Source: Metabacillus dongyingensis (GTDB taxonomy: Bacteria > Bacillota > Bacilli > Bacillales > Bacillaceae). Taken from it: DNA of 64,000 nt. The stretch is from the NCBI RefSeq assembly GCF_019933155.2, contig NZ_CP082944.1, forward strand, positions 3,164,001 to 3,228,000. The letters run 5' to 3'. Positions 26,393 to 35,881 of this stretch are shown piece after piece (the first letter of the stretch is position 1; the number at the start of each line of letters is the position of its first letter). Under the pieces are notes generated by a model. It was given only the letters and a program-made list of their open reading frames with translations. It did not search any database and was not told where the DNA came from. A program made the position numbers and the translations under genes.

Positions 26393-27190
26393 TTATACAG
26401 CATGGATATCCTTCTTGGTATAGACGACATAACTAGCTGCAATGGCAAGAATAATAATCACTGCACCTACAATCAAAAATGATGCTTCATAGCCGGAATG
26501 TTTAATGATATAGGCGGTGTCAAAATATTTAAATGGTGAAAAATAACGTTTCACTTCATCGTCTTTCGTATCACTGAACACTCCCAGAAAATAGAAAGCA
26601 AAGACGGTAGCAAGCGAGACGGGCAGCACGGATTTGATCTTATGGACCATAACGGAAATGATAATTCCTATAGCCAGGAAAATCAGTTGAATGAAAAAAA
26701 TCGTAAGGGAAAGTAAAAAGAAAGTTTTCAAGCTAAAATCATCGGTCTTGACTTGTAATGCCACAAAGCTCGCTGCAGCGAAATAAACGATATTCGTTAT
26801 GACAATCGAAACCGATGCTGCCAATAACTTGGCTGTCAAAATTTCAGTCCGGGTAACTGGCTTCGTGAGCAAAAAGTCTGCGGTTTTTTCACGGACTTCT
26901 TTGCTGACAATGGAAGTACCGAGATTCATTGCCTGGATTGCTGCGCAAAGAGTAATAAACGATAATGGGAAGCTATAGAAGCCTAGAATAGTAAAGAAAT
27001 TCCCTTGATTAAACCCAAGTGCATTTCTTATCGCCTCCGGATAACTTTCCAAAATTTTCATAAAATCTTCTGCATCCTCTTTAAAGGAAGAATACATCGA
27101 CATAAAAATAACGATGATCACAATTAACGATAGCGACCATATGATCGTAGACTTCCGATACGCCTTCAATTCATGAAAAAATATATTCAT
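26393..27190 (-). CDS. ABC-2 type exporter permease (first copy)
   Basis: The 265-residue, roughly six-helix protein starts MNIFFHELKAYRKSTIIW and has SKEVREKTADFLLTKPVTRTEILTAKLLAA as its coupling segment. It shares organisation and many residues with the next gene, pointing to tandem duplication. AAAAGGAGG lies before the ATG, and it starts six bases after the ATPase gene ends, so the genes are co-transcribed. Exporters of this build often move antibiotics or lipid-like compounds; the substrate is unknown. Confidence 0.88.
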   Translation of the reverse strand: MNIFFHELKAYRKSTIIWSLSLIVIIVIFMSMYSSFKEDAEDFMKILESYPEAIRNALGFNQGNFFTILGFYSFPLSFITLCAAIQAMNLGTSIVSKEVREKTADFLLTKPVTRTEILTAKLLAASVSIVITNIVYFAAASFVALQVKTDDFSLKTFFLLSLTIFFIQLIFLAIGIIISVMVHKIKSVLPVSLATVFAFYFLGVFSDTKDDEVKRYFSPFKYFDTAYIIKHSGYEASFLIVGAVIIILAIAASYVVYTKKDIHAV

Positions 27191-27196
27191 AGCGTC

Positions 27197-28081
27197 CTAG
27201 ACCTCCTTTTCATAGTAGTGCATAAAAATCTCCTCAAGGTCCGGCTCTTCTATCCAGAGGTTCGTGATTTCAATGTCGGCTATTTTTTTCATGACCGTAT
27301 TGATATTTCCCTTAAATATAAAGCTGGCAACATTATTTTTCACCTCTAAACTGTTGACACCCGTTAAATTAAAATAAGTTGGTTCAAGCTTTAACTTTGC
27401 TTCAATTTTGAATTTTTTATAGGTGTTTTCTTGTAATGTACTAATTTTTTCAACTGTAACGATTTTTCCCTCTTTAATAATGGCAACACGATTACATAAA
27501 CGCTGTACCTCATTTAAAATGTGAGATGAAAAAAGTATTGTGGCACCTTTTTTATTCTCTTCCTCAAGCAATTCAAAGAAATTTTGCTGCATCAGAGGAT
27601 CAAGTCCACTCGTAGGTTCATCGAGAATGATCAGCTTAGGCTCATGAAGCAGCCCCTGAACAATACCGACCTTCTTTTTGTTTCCTAAAGAGAGGTCATC
27701 TATTTTTTTATTGAGATCCAAATCCATGATTTCAGCCAACTCTTTTATTCTTTTACTGCAATTTTTTTTATAGAAGCTGGCCGAATATTTTAATAAATCC
27801 TTTACTTTCATATTGTCATAATAAAAAACTTCTGACGGTAAATAGCCTATTTCCTTTTTAATTTCAGGACCTGATTGAATACAATCCTTTCCAAAAATAG
27901 TTGCACTGCCGCTTGTGGGATAGATGAGAGATAACAGCGTTCGGATCGTTGTCGACTTCCCAGCGCCATTTGGCCCAATAAACCCGAAAATCTCACCCTG
28001 TTCAACATTAAAACTAATATCGGATATCCCTCTTGCCTTGCCGTAAGTTTTGGTTAGATTCTTTATTTCTATAACGTTCAT
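27197..28081 (-). CDS. ABC exporter ATP-binding protein
   Basis: The 294-residue ATPase has Walker A GPNGAGKST near 36-44, the signature SLGNKKKVGIVQGL, Walker B LIILDEPTSGLDP and the switch histidine in LFSSHIL. A C-terminal extension of about 80 residues is typical of multidrug and lantibiotic-immunity-type ATPases. AAAGGGAGG precedes the ATG. It heads a three-gene exporter, just downstream of its TetR regulator. Confidence 0.93.
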   Translation of the reverse strand: MNVIEIKNLTKTYGKARGISDISFNVEQGEIFGFIGPNGAGKSTTIRTLLSLIYPTSGSATIFGKDCIQSGPEIKKEIGYLPSEVFYYDNMKVKDLLKYSASFYKKNCSKRIKELAEIMDLDLNKKIDDLSLGNKKKVGIVQGLLHEPKLIILDEPTSGLDPLMQQNFFELLEEENKKGATILFSSHILNEVQRLCNRVAIIKEGKIVTVEKISTLQENTYKKFKIEAKLKLEPTYFNLTGVNSLEVKNNVASFIFKGNINTVMKKIADIEITNLWIEEPDLEEIFMHYYEKEV

Positions 28082-28155
28082 TTATCTTACCTCCCTTTTC
28101 TCTCCTCAATCAGTTATGCGGAATGGCCAATTTTGTAATAGGATTGATCACCCCC

Positions 28156-28779
28156 TTATTCGTATAAAGAATTTCTTAATATTTTCAGGTACTCTTCCAT
28201 TTCTGCCATTGTCTCTTCGATATCGAGTTGCTCCAGAGATAGGGCCAATGCTTTTTCTTGATATTGATAGGCGAACCCTTCCAATGTCCAATTTATAATG
28301 TTAATCGCTTTTTTGATCTCAATCCCTTTTTTAAATTTGGAAAGATCAATATCGGAAAATAATTTATTGAAGGAACTTTCGAACAACTCTTTCCCCCTGC
28401 GGTTTATATCAATTTTCACTGCAGGAGAGGAGTCTTTATAAATTGACTTGGCGAAACTCAACATTTCCGGGTAAATTTGATATATCTCAATTTTCAGCAA
28501 TGCGATTTGCCGATAGCGGGCAAAAATGTCTTTTTCATCCCAATTTATTTTTTCCATAATTTTTTCCATTAGAATATCGACCATATGATCATACAAGAAT
28601 AAATATAATTGCTTTTTATTTTGGAAATAGTGGAATAACAAACCCTTTGATATTCCCGCTTCCTTGACGATTTCATTTGTCGATGCCTTATCATAACCGT
28701 TCTGGGCAAATTCCTTCATTGCCGAATTTATGATGCGGTCCTGTTTTTCCTTATCCAGATTCAAAAATTTCGAAAACAT
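28156..28779 (-). CDS. TetR-family repressor of the ABC exporter
   Basis: The 207-residue protein has the TetR helix-turn-helix at the N-terminus (IINSAMKEFAQNGYDKAST, EIVKEAGISKGLLFHYFQNK) and a helical ligand-binding C-terminus. The gene lies 74 bp upstream of the ATPase gene in the same direction. Two near-identical inverted repeats overlap its promoter, so it most likely represses itself and the exporter until a ligand binds. Confidence 0.92.
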   Translation of the reverse strand: MFSKFLNLDKEKQDRIINSAMKEFAQNGYDKASTNEIVKEAGISKGLLFHYFQNKKQLYLFLYDHMVDILMEKIMEKINWDEKDIFARYRQIALLKIEIYQIYPEMLSFAKSIYKDSSPAVKIDINRRGKELFESSFNKLFSDIDLSKFKKGIEIKKAINIINWTLEGFAYQYQEKALALSLEQLDIEETMAEMEEYLKILRNSLYE

Positions 28780-28817
28780 CTTGGCAGCCCTCTTTCTACA
28801 TTAGCTAATGCGAGGTT

Positions 28818-28868
28818 GTTGACCATACCGGTCAACACCATTGTAATCCCGTTGACCTCTCTGGTCAA
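28818..28868 (-). promoter_or_regulatory. tetR promoter with two TTGACC-N5-GGTCAA operators
   Basis: On the minus strand -35 TTGACC (28863-28868) and -10 TACAAT (28840-28845) are 17 bp apart. Two perfect inverted repeats with 6-7 bp arms and 5-bp spacers lie at 28851-28868, covering the -35, and at 28818-28836, after the -10. Their starts are 33 bp apart, about three helical turns, so two dimers could bind on the same face. Confidence 0.82.
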
Positions 28869-29234
28869 TGGTGTTCAAGCTATATTTTTTACAAAAAAAT
28901 GAAATTGTTGCTTAGAAACATTGTAGGTATTTCCGGGATATTCACTTCCTCTTTATGGGGCCGTTATAAAAGCCTATCCAAAACATATTATGGCCGTTCC
29001 TCGAGCAATAACTTTCATTCCCTTACTGCACCTTTGAATAAAGTTTGATTAAATTAACGATCTAATTCTTTATACAAGAGCAAAAAGAAAAAAGCTTATT
29101 TTGAAAAAGATTAATCAAAACAAGCTCATCAGGTTCCTTCACGTTGTCACATCCGTAAAAATAAGAGAGCAAGATTTCAAAATGAATTTTTCATCAAAAT
29201 TTGTCATAATAAGAATGAAGAAAGGAGGCAATTC
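28869..29234. other. gap with no supported gene
   Basis: AT-rich intergenic DNA between divergent genes. AAAGGAGGC for the following transporter is the only clear signal at its 3' end. Confidence 0.35.
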
Positions 29235-30140
29235 ATGCTTCGACTGTATGGAGCCCTAATCGGGCTTAGTTTAATTTGGGGTTTATCGTTTGTTTTTATG
29301 AAATGGCTGCTTCCGCCAGCTGGTGTATGGGGAATTGTGTTTCTCCGCTGTATAGCAGGTGCAATCATCCTGCTGCCGGTTTTAGTGTGGAGACGCAGAG
29401 AAATCAAAGGGAGGCTGCCTTGGAAAGCACTAATTGTTGTTGGTATATTTAACTGTGGTTTGGCATGGGGCTTGATACCTTTAAGCGAAACTGTGATAGA
29501 CAGTACGACCGCTTCGATTCTGAACGCGACTACGCCGATTTGGACAGGTCTTATTGGATTTATTCTTTTTTCTTATCGACTTACCAGCCGTCAGTGGATT
29601 GGCATATTAATTGGTTTCTTCGGAATACTTATGCTGATGGATTTCCAATTCGGCCAGCTTTTCGGAAAGAATTTTATTGGAATTGGGACAATGCTTGCTG
29701 CCGCCATCTGCTACGGACTTGCCGGCCAGTTAACAAAGCGTTTTTTGTCGGAGATAGGGGTGCTGGTTATAACAACTTCCACCTTACTTACTGGTGCTCT
29801 TGTCGGTTTAATCGGGATGCTGCTTACTGAGCCGTTCAAACTTGATTTGCTCCTTGATCCTCTTCCGTTTTTTGCGGTAATCGGTCTTGGCTGTTTCGGT
29901 TCAGGGCTAGGACAACTGATCTATTTCTATATCAATAAAAACGGCAGTCCTGAGTTAGCAGCAACTGTCACTTACATGATTCCTGGTTCGGCTATAATCT
30001 GGGGTTATTTCCTGCTGGAAGAAACGATTACTCCAAATATAATTGTCGGACTGCTAATTATTTTTGCAGGCGTTTATCTTTCATCGAATAAGTCAAAATA
30101 TAAAAGTGCGAATTCTCCTGTTGTTCATCAACAAGATTAA
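29235..30140 (+). CDS. EamA/DMT-family transporter
   Basis: The 301-residue protein has ten predicted helices in two EamA repeats: GLSLIWGLSFVFMKWLLPP at the start and GLAGQLTKRFL opening the second half, with PVWAGLI-like TTPIWTGLIGFI. Such transporters export amino acids, purines or other metabolites. AAAGGAGGC precedes the ATG. No regulator is adjacent and the substrate is unknown. Confidence 0.88.
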   Translation: MLRLYGALIGLSLIWGLSFVFMKWLLPPAGVWGIVFLRCIAGAIILLPVLVWRRREIKGRLPWKALIVVGIFNCGLAWGLIPLSETVIDSTTASILNATTPIWTGLIGFILFSYRLTSRQWIGILIGFFGILMLMDFQFGQLFGKNFIGIGTMLAAAICYGLAGQLTKRFLSEIGVLVITTSTLLTGALVGLIGMLLTEPFKLDLLLDPLPFFAVIGLGCFGSGLGQLIYFYINKNGSPELAATVTYMIPGSAIIWGYFLLEETITPNIIVGLLIIFAGVYLSSNKSKYKSANSPVVHQQD

Positions 30141-30160
30141 CATTAGTTTTTATAGTATGG

Positions 30161-30188
30161 ATCTTTGGGTTTATCTCAAAGATTTTTT
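30161..30188 (+). terminator. terminator of the EamA transporter gene
   Basis: ATCTTTG pairs with CAAAGAT and is followed by five Ts, 20 bp after the stop codon. Confidence 0.7.
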
Positions 30189-30360
30189 CACATTATTACG
30201 TGTATCGCAGAGAAAAAAATATCCAAGCCATCAAACATTCCCCGATTGTCTTCATTATTTTACAATTAGTTACTGCGGTGCTTGTTAGCAAAGCACCTTT
30301 TCATTCAATAAGAAGAAATGAATTTTTTTGAAGCTGTTATGACAACAAAATCTGACCAAA

Positions 30361-30389
30361 ATAAAAAGAGCATTGAATTTTAATGCTCT
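30361..30389 (-). terminator. minus-strand terminator
   Basis: AGAGCATT and its complement flank a 7-nt loop; on the minus strand TTTTTAT follows. It is downstream of the broken small gene at 30456-30598 and of the second EamA gene. Confidence 0.7.
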
Positions 30390-30455
30390 ACCGTTTATTT
30401 ATGTGGAAGTCCCTTTTCTTAAAATGTCCTTTTAAAATTTTTCGGTATAGTTGGT

Positions 30456-30598
30456 CTAAACATTGATAAGCAGCCTTACAATTCTAGATATTTTTAATTT
30501 CTTTGCAGGGAGCACCCACTCATCAATTCGATCTTTACCAATTCAGGTTCAAAATCACAGTATACTACACCCAATCTCATCTTTTCTTTTAAGTCCAT
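30456..30598 (-). pseudogene. small frameshifted gene remnant
   Basis: From ATG at 30598 (AAAGGAT upstream) the frame reads MDLKEKMRLGVVYCDFEPEL and soon stops. The neighbouring frame continues with IDEWVLPAKKLKISRIVRLL to a TAG at 30456. The two together look like one short protein broken by a frameshift near 30525. I do not recognise it. Confidence 0.35.
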
Positions 30599-30643
30599 TA
30601 TTTATCCTTTATTCACATTTCTTTTATTTTGATTAGAGCGAAA

Positions 30644-31588
30644 TTAGCTTACCTTAAGGGACTTTTTAATTTTTGACTGCTGGGTAGATTTTGAAGAAGA
30701 ATCTTTATTCAAAGCCAATAAAACAATCATTCCAATGATACAAGCAGTACCAAACCATTGGAAATTTCCAAAGGATTCTCTTAGCCAAAAGACTGTTGTT
30801 AGAACAGCCGCCAGTGGTTCTATGCTACCTAAAAAGCTCGATTCTTTTGGCGACAGACTTTGTAAACTTTCGATATAAAACCAAAAAGCAATCATAGTAC
30901 CAAATACGATAACGAAAATTAAGTATAAATAAGCCTCTAATGTTAAGCTTTTATAGTCCAATTGCCAAGGTGAGTGAATCAAACTCATGGCAAAACCGCC
31001 AATAATCATAGCCCAGCCAACAATAACAAGGGAATCGTATTGCTTCAGTAAAGGAACAGCATATAACGTATAAAAGGCTAACGCTATTCCAGATAAAATA
31101 CCCCAAACTATTGCAAGTGCCGACACAGATAATTGAGAGATTGAGCCGTTGGTTAATAAGAAAAAGCATCCAGCCAAAGCAAGCGAAACTGTTATTAAAT
31201 CCTTTCTTGTTAGAACGGATTGTTTGCGTAAAATTAAATAAATAATAATCATGACAGGCGCTAAGTATTGCAATAGCGTTGCGACAGCAGCATTCCCGTG
31301 TTTAATGGATGCCATATACGTGTATTGAACGGCAAGCATACCCAATAATCCAAAGATAATCAGCGGAACAGCAGTCCTTTTACTTTTCCATACACCAAGT
31401 ATCTGAGAAGGGTCTTTGCCAAAAAATTGAATGGTCAAGAGTAAAGGGCCTGCTATAAGTAATCGTATAGTTACAAGCCAATTTACATTGATTGCGTATT
31501 GATGAAAAAGCTTTTGTGCAACGGTGCCCCCAATACCCCAAAAAATCGCACCCGTAATAACGAGAAATAATCCTTTTCTTCTATTCAT
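30644..31588 (-). CDS. EamA/DMT-family transporter (AraC-linked)
   Basis: The 314-residue, ten-helix protein has two EamA repeats ([40 protein letters not shown]) and a basic C-terminal tail. It differs clearly from the EamA protein at 29.2 kb. GGAGAG precedes the ATG. The gene is divergent from an AraC regulator 118 bp away, which is the likely controller. Its size and layout resemble threonine/homoserine or drug/metabolite exporters, but the substrate cannot be told. Confidence 0.87.
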   Translation of the reverse strand: MNRRKGLFLVITGAIFWGIGGTVAQKLFHQYAINVNWLVTIRLLIAGPLLLTIQFFGKDPSQILGVWKSKRTAVPLIIFGLLGMLAVQYTYMASIKHGNAAVATLLQYLAPVMIIIYLILRKQSVLTRKDLITVSLALAGCFFLLTNGSISQLSVSALAIVWGILSGIALAFYTLYAVPLLKQYDSLVIVGWAMIIGGFAMSLIHSPWQLDYKSLTLEAYLYLIFVIVFGTMIAFWFYIESLQSLSPKESSFLGSIEPLAAVLTTVFWLRESFGNFQWFGTACIIGMIVLLALNKDSSSKSTQQSKIKKSLKVS

Positions 31589-31706
31589 ATTTAGCTCTCC
31601 ACCTTTAAATACAAAAATAGTGTTATAATATTGTCATAATAAGTGAAAAATCAGTTAAATAATACCTAAATTGAATGTGAAAATATAAATATATTGAGGC
31701 GGTAAT

Positions 31707-32591
31707 ATGCAAATAAAAGATTTTAAGATTGACCAAAGTTTAAAAGAATTAACAGAACATCGTACCGTTGTGTTACCGATTGCATGTTACGAAACAACGA
31801 TTAACCAAAATATTAATGGATTTATACCACTTCATTGGCATGATGAAATTCAATTTGTTCTAATTATAAAAGGAGAAGCCATATTTCAAATAAATGAAGA
31901 AAAAGCAGAGGTTCGTGAAGGTGAGGGGATATTTATAAATAGTGGCTGTCTGCACATGGCGGAAGAAAAAAATCTTTCCGGGTGTGTTTATATTTGTTTA
32001 AACGTTTCTCCGCATTTTGTTTTATCACAAGAACTCTATACTACTTATGTAAATCCCTATATTCAAGCGACTAATTTATCTTACTTACACTTAAATACAA
32101 AGGAACTTTGGGAGAAAAACATTTTAGATGCCATTATAAAAATCAATCAATTGATTCAACAAAAGCCACCATACTACGAAATTGACATCACCGTACAGCT
32201 AACGTTCATTTGGCAAAACTTAATCGTTAATGGCTTCAAATTAGAGTACGAACAGACAGAAATGTTAAAGAATCATCGAATGAAGCAAATGTTAAATTGG
32301 ATACATCTACATTATGCTGAGAAAATCATGTTAGATGATATTGCAAAAGCCGGACAATTGAGCCGATCGGAATGCTGTCGATATTTCAAGCGAATGTTAA
32401 AGAAAACACCTTTGAATTACGTAACAGATTTTCGAATTCAAAAAAGCTTAGTCTTACTACTGCAACCAGATTCAAATGTCACAGATGTTGCCTATCAAGT
32501 AGGATTTAATAGTACAAGCTATTTTATTGATAAGTTCCGGAAGTCTATAAACATGACACCGTTAGCATACAAAAAGTATAAAAATGGGTAA
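31707..32591 (+). CDS. AraC-family regulator with cupin sensor
   Basis: The 294-residue protein has an N-terminal cupin (HWHDEIQFVLIIKGEAIFQIN, GEGIFINSGCLHMAE) and a C-terminal AraC double HTH (ILDDIAKAGQLSRSECCRYFKRMLKKTP and VTDVAYQVGFNSTSYFIDKFRK). GAGGCGG precedes the ATG. Divergent orientation to the EamA transporter suggests that it activates export of the compound it senses. The SRSECCRYFKR helix carries two adjacent cysteines. Confidence 0.9.
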   Translation: MQIKDFKIDQSLKELTEHRTVVLPIACYETTINQNINGFIPLHWHDEIQFVLIIKGEAIFQINEEKAEVREGEGIFINSGCLHMAEEKNLSGCVYICLNVSPHFVLSQELYTTYVNPYIQATNLSYLHLNTKELWEKNILDAIIKINQLIQQKPPYYEIDITVQLTFIWQNLIVNGFKLEYEQTEMLKNHRMKQMLNWIHLHYAEKIMLDDIAKAGQLSRSECCRYFKRMLKKTPLNYVTDFRIQKSLVLLLQPDSNVTDVAYQVGFNSTSYFIDKFRKSINMTPLAYKKYKNG

Positions 32592-32965
32592 TTATCTGAA
32601 TGTTATTTTGTTCATTCAATTTTTCATGTGTTAAAACACTAAAGAGAACGGCTTAATATTTAATAGGAGGGTCTTTCTTGGAACTTTTCGGTCTCTTTCT
32701 TACTTGAACTAACCAGCTTCGCGAGTTTAAGTGTAATCCTTCACAAACATTCTTCCTTAGTATTCTAATTCTTCCAGCTCTCCTCAACAATCTGGACATT
32801 TAATGGCGCAACATACTGAAATTTAACGTGAGTATAGTCGTACTGTGCATTTAAAGCGGAAGTGCTTAATCAGTAGTTTTCATTAATATGACATATATCA
32901 GATCACCTTCTAATACCTTTTATTATCGTAAATAATAATTGAAGCGAATACAGGGAGAGGAAAAT
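32592..32965. other. gap with no supported gene
   Basis: AT-rich DNA between two same-direction genes. A GGAGGGTC followed by TTG near 32680 opens only a 14-codon frame and is not called. Confidence 0.35.
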
Positions 32966-33886
32966 ATGGCAATAAGACCTCCGTTGCTGCAAAGAGGTGA
33001 TACGATTGGTTTGGTGACGCCTGGCAGCCCTCTTGATACAAAAATTATAAATGACAGAGTCCAATATTTGAAAGATTTGGGCTATAATGTCGTTTTTGGG
33101 AAGCACGTTTATTCTTATGAGGGCATCACAGCTGCACCAGCTGAGCAAAGAGCCGAAGATGTCATGAATATGTTTAAAGATCCAAGTGTCAATATGATTC
33201 TATCAACAAGAGGAGGAACTGGGGTTCAGACCATCCTTCCTTACCTGGATTTTGATGTCATAAGAGAGAATCCTAAAATTATATCTGGCTATAGTGACAT
33301 AACCGTATTACTAAATAGTTTGTATCTATCTAGTAATTTAATAACGTTCCATAGTCTAATGCTGATTGATTTTAGAATAGAGACACCCGTTTATAATTTC
33401 AATCAATTCTTTGAAGCAACTTCTACATTGAATTCTCCCAGAATTATTCAAAACCCGCCAGATATTCTCCTGAAGAGTTTAGTGCCGGGAAATGTAACGG
33501 GTCCAATAGTGGGTGGAAATATAACTTCTTTAGTCAATACCCTTGGTACTCCATATGAAATAGATACACAAGGTAAAATCTTTTTTTTAGAAGACACACA
33601 TGCACCTACTACAATGATTTTTCGGTATCTGACTCAATTAATGATGTCAGGTAAATTTCAAGATTGTCTTGGCATTATCATGGGAGAATGTACGAATTGC
33701 CTTGTATCTTATGATACAACTTATGAAGATTTAATTAATTTATTGTTAGTCCCTATAGGAAAACCACTGATCATCAATCTTGCTTCAGGGCATGGGTTTT
33801 ATAAAGCTGCTATTCCAATAGGTGCTAATGTTAATCTCAATTCGACTGATACAATATTGACTGTGCTTGAACCAACCGTTACTTAG
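32966..33886 (+). CDS. S66-family LD-carboxypeptidase (LdcA/YkfA/MccF-like)
   Basis: The 306-residue protein has the S66 features: GLVTPGSP near the N-terminus, STRGGTG for the oxyanion region, the nucleophile Ser110 in GYSDIT, a Glu in FLEDTHA and the His in ASGHG. The family trims murein tetrapeptides or cleaves peptidyl-nucleotide antibiotics (MccF). The ATG at 32966 follows GGGAGAGG. It stands alone, so recycling and immunity roles cannot be separated. Confidence 0.9.
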   Translation: MAIRPPLLQRGDTIGLVTPGSPLDTKIINDRVQYLKDLGYNVVFGKHVYSYEGITAAPAEQRAEDVMNMFKDPSVNMILSTRGGTGVQTILPYLDFDVIRENPKIISGYSDITVLLNSLYLSSNLITFHSLMLIDFRIETPVYNFNQFFEATSTLNSPRIIQNPPDILLKSLVPGNVTGPIVGGNITSLVNTLGTPYEIDTQGKIFFLEDTHAPTTMIFRYLTQLMMSGKFQDCLGIIMGECTNCLVSYDTTYEDLINLLLVPIGKPLIINLASGHGFYKAAIPIGANVNLNSTDTILTVLEPTVT

Positions 33887-33949
33887 CGATATGAAGGAGT
33901 TGGTTCAGCCAGAATGATCAGCAATCTCAGTAAACCCCTCCTCAACCTT

Positions 33950-34232
33950 GTTCAGCACATAGAAACAATGAATTCCCAGATCCCTTTCAGAAGCGTATTA
34001 ATTGGCAAACTAAAAATCCTATTGATATTGAGTGGGGAATAGACCATTTGGAGTTCCTAGCAATGCTGGATTTTTACTGGGAATTCATTCTAACGAGACA
34101 TAAATGTATTGAATGATATCATCATGTATTACAACAGAGTCAATTACACTATTGTTTTTTTCTCTATACATCCAAAAATCTTTTACATTGGTTGTTATAA
34201 ATAATAAGGTAAAACTCATGCTCTAAATTCAT
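33950..34232 (-). pseudogene. decayed small gene with intact ribosome site
   Basis: A perfect AAGGAGG lies five bases before ATG at 34230-34232, but the frame ends after 22 codons at TAG. The next frame continues WMYREKNNSVIDSVVIHDDI then QYIYVSLE, meets TGA at 34085, and coding-like text goes on (IPSKNPALLGTPNG). So at least one frameshift and one or two stops break what was a single protein of 100 residues or more. The left limit is approximate and the family is not recognised. Confidence 0.5.
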
Positions 34233-34556
34233 GTTTTCCTCCTTAAAATAAGGCTCTCATTATTTCTAATAATAGTAGTCCATCTTCATATATAAGCAAA
34301 GTAAAAAAGACGCTTCCTGCGGAAACGCCCAATTAATTGAAGATCGTTCTGGAACATCCACGCCGCATGGATATTCCAGAAAAACCCCCTTTAATAAACG
34401 ACAACGCCAACTCTTTATTATTGTTGTACGCACCACGGCAGTATTTAGAGAATCTATTTCGATCAAGGAAAAATAGATTATTCAGCAATGCTATTTCTTC
34501 AAATGATAACCTATCCTAGTTATCTAAAGAGAAAGTGCTTTCCTAGCTTTTTCGGA
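34233..34556. other. gap with no supported gene
   Basis: About 320 bp after the YisP-like gene's stop. Open frames exist on both strands, but none has a ribosome site or convincing protein character. Confidence 0.35.
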
Positions 34557-35378
34557 TTACTGTTTGCTTACTACTTTACTAACTATTTCAGTTACAGCAG
34601 TTCTGCTCATTTTTTCCTTTCCCTCCATCAAGGCATCAAGCGTACCATGTGCGAGAGCTATCGGGATTTTACAAAAATTAAGGATAGGACCAGGTTTAAT
34701 ATTCTCCAAGTAAACGTCAGCAAGAGCTAGATTACGTCGTGCGTACATAAACATATCTTCTAACTCCCACCCATCGGGAAAGAAATCTACACCTCTCTCT
34801 AAATCCTCAGCGCGGTTACGAAGAATATTAACGGACTGTAAGCCGCGGCCAAAGGCTATGGCGAGAGTCTCATCTGTTTCAGTAGCATCATACCACTTCC
34901 AAATATCTGAGAGCATGACTCCAACCAAACCAGCCACGTAGAAAGTGTATTGATTCAAATCTTCTTCACTCTTAATCCGCCACTCTTTTAAAACCCAGTC
35001 AGCCATCCCTTTCGCCATAGTGGATGTTGCATTCAAAACATCCTCTACAATTGTCGGTGGACAAAGCTTGATCCAATCACCAAGACGTAAGGTAACATCC
35101 GGAAGAAGGGAGTTGTATGGAAGAAAAATATCCATTAACTCGTTGTTATTAAAAGGTTTTTGCAAGAGTTGGCTGATTGAACGCAATAGATTGCTTTTGG
35201 TTTCAGCATGGAGTTCAGGATGATCTTCAATCTCGTCAATGGCTCTCATGCATAAGTAGGCGGATGTAACCGTTTCTCTTAATCCTGGCGATAGAAGACT
35301 TATAGGAATAAAGAATGTCCGGCTTGTTGCCATTAACATGTCTCTCGCGTCGCTATGTAAATTTATTGTTTCACTCAT
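34557..35378 (-). CDS. phytoene/squalene synthase-family protein (YisP-like)
   Basis: The 273-residue all-helical protein has the first aspartate motif as DEIED (48-52) and the second region as QSVNILRNRAEDLERG (181-196). In true squalene or phytoene synthases the latter reads LRDxxED; here the first Asp is Asn188. B. subtilis YisP, of the same size, is a farnesyl diphosphate phosphatase that makes farnesol and lacks head-to-head condensation. By analogy this is probably a prenyl-diphosphate phosphatase. AAAGGAGAT precedes the ATG. Confidence 0.8.
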   Translation of the reverse strand: MSETINLHSDARDMLMATSRTFFIPISLLSPGLRETVTSAYLCMRAIDEIEDHPELHAETKSNLLRSISQLLQKPFNNNELMDIFLPYNSLLPDVTLRLGDWIKLCPPTIVEDVLNATSTMAKGMADWVLKEWRIKSEEDLNQYTFYVAGLVGVMLSDIWKWYDATETDETLAIAFGRGLQSVNILRNRAEDLERGVDFFPDGWELEDMFMYARRNLALADVYLENIKPGPILNFCKIPIALAHGTLDALMEGKEKMSRTAVTEIVSKVVSKQ

Positions 35379-35814
35379 ATTTGTACTATCTCCTTTATTT
35401 TTTTAGTCTTATTAAATCCTTTCATTAATTTCAATAATTGCAAGTAGTGTTAGGATGATTAGCTGCATAAAATCCTAGTTTCTTCATAAGAAGTCTATCA
35501 TGTATTTATTGACTTTTACAAAAATAATCTCTTTTTACCATTAAACAACATATTCATGCCTAACTCTTAAATGCAATTAGTCTTCCATCATTTTAAACTA
35601 TTATTTGTGCTTTTTTTATACTTTCGAGAAAATCTGACCGTGCAACGGTTATTACCTGTTTTTTATATTTTCGAACTGTTTGAAATTCGTAAAAAGCAGG
35701 CTTCTTTCCTTTAACTACCTTCTCCGTCAGACCAGGCCTCTTAAAGCACCTCATTCCAATCTTTTTACTTTAGGATATGTTTTATTGTTTTTCAGTTAAA
35801 ATTTATTGATAATT
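35379..35814. other. gap with no supported gene
   Basis: An AT-rich stretch of more than 400 bp upstream of the YisP-like gene. I see no protein-like frame or strong hairpin in it. Confidence 0.4.
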
Positions 35815-35849
35815 TAAAAAAGAACGCTTTGATTCAATCTCAAGCGTTC
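35815..35849 (-). terminator. terminator of the SDR gene
   Basis: GAACGCTT and AAGCGTTC pair across a 12-nt loop and are followed by six Ts on the minus strand. Confidence 0.8.
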
Positions 35850-35881
35850 CTTTAGTAGTACTTTTCATTTCGAGTATTAAC

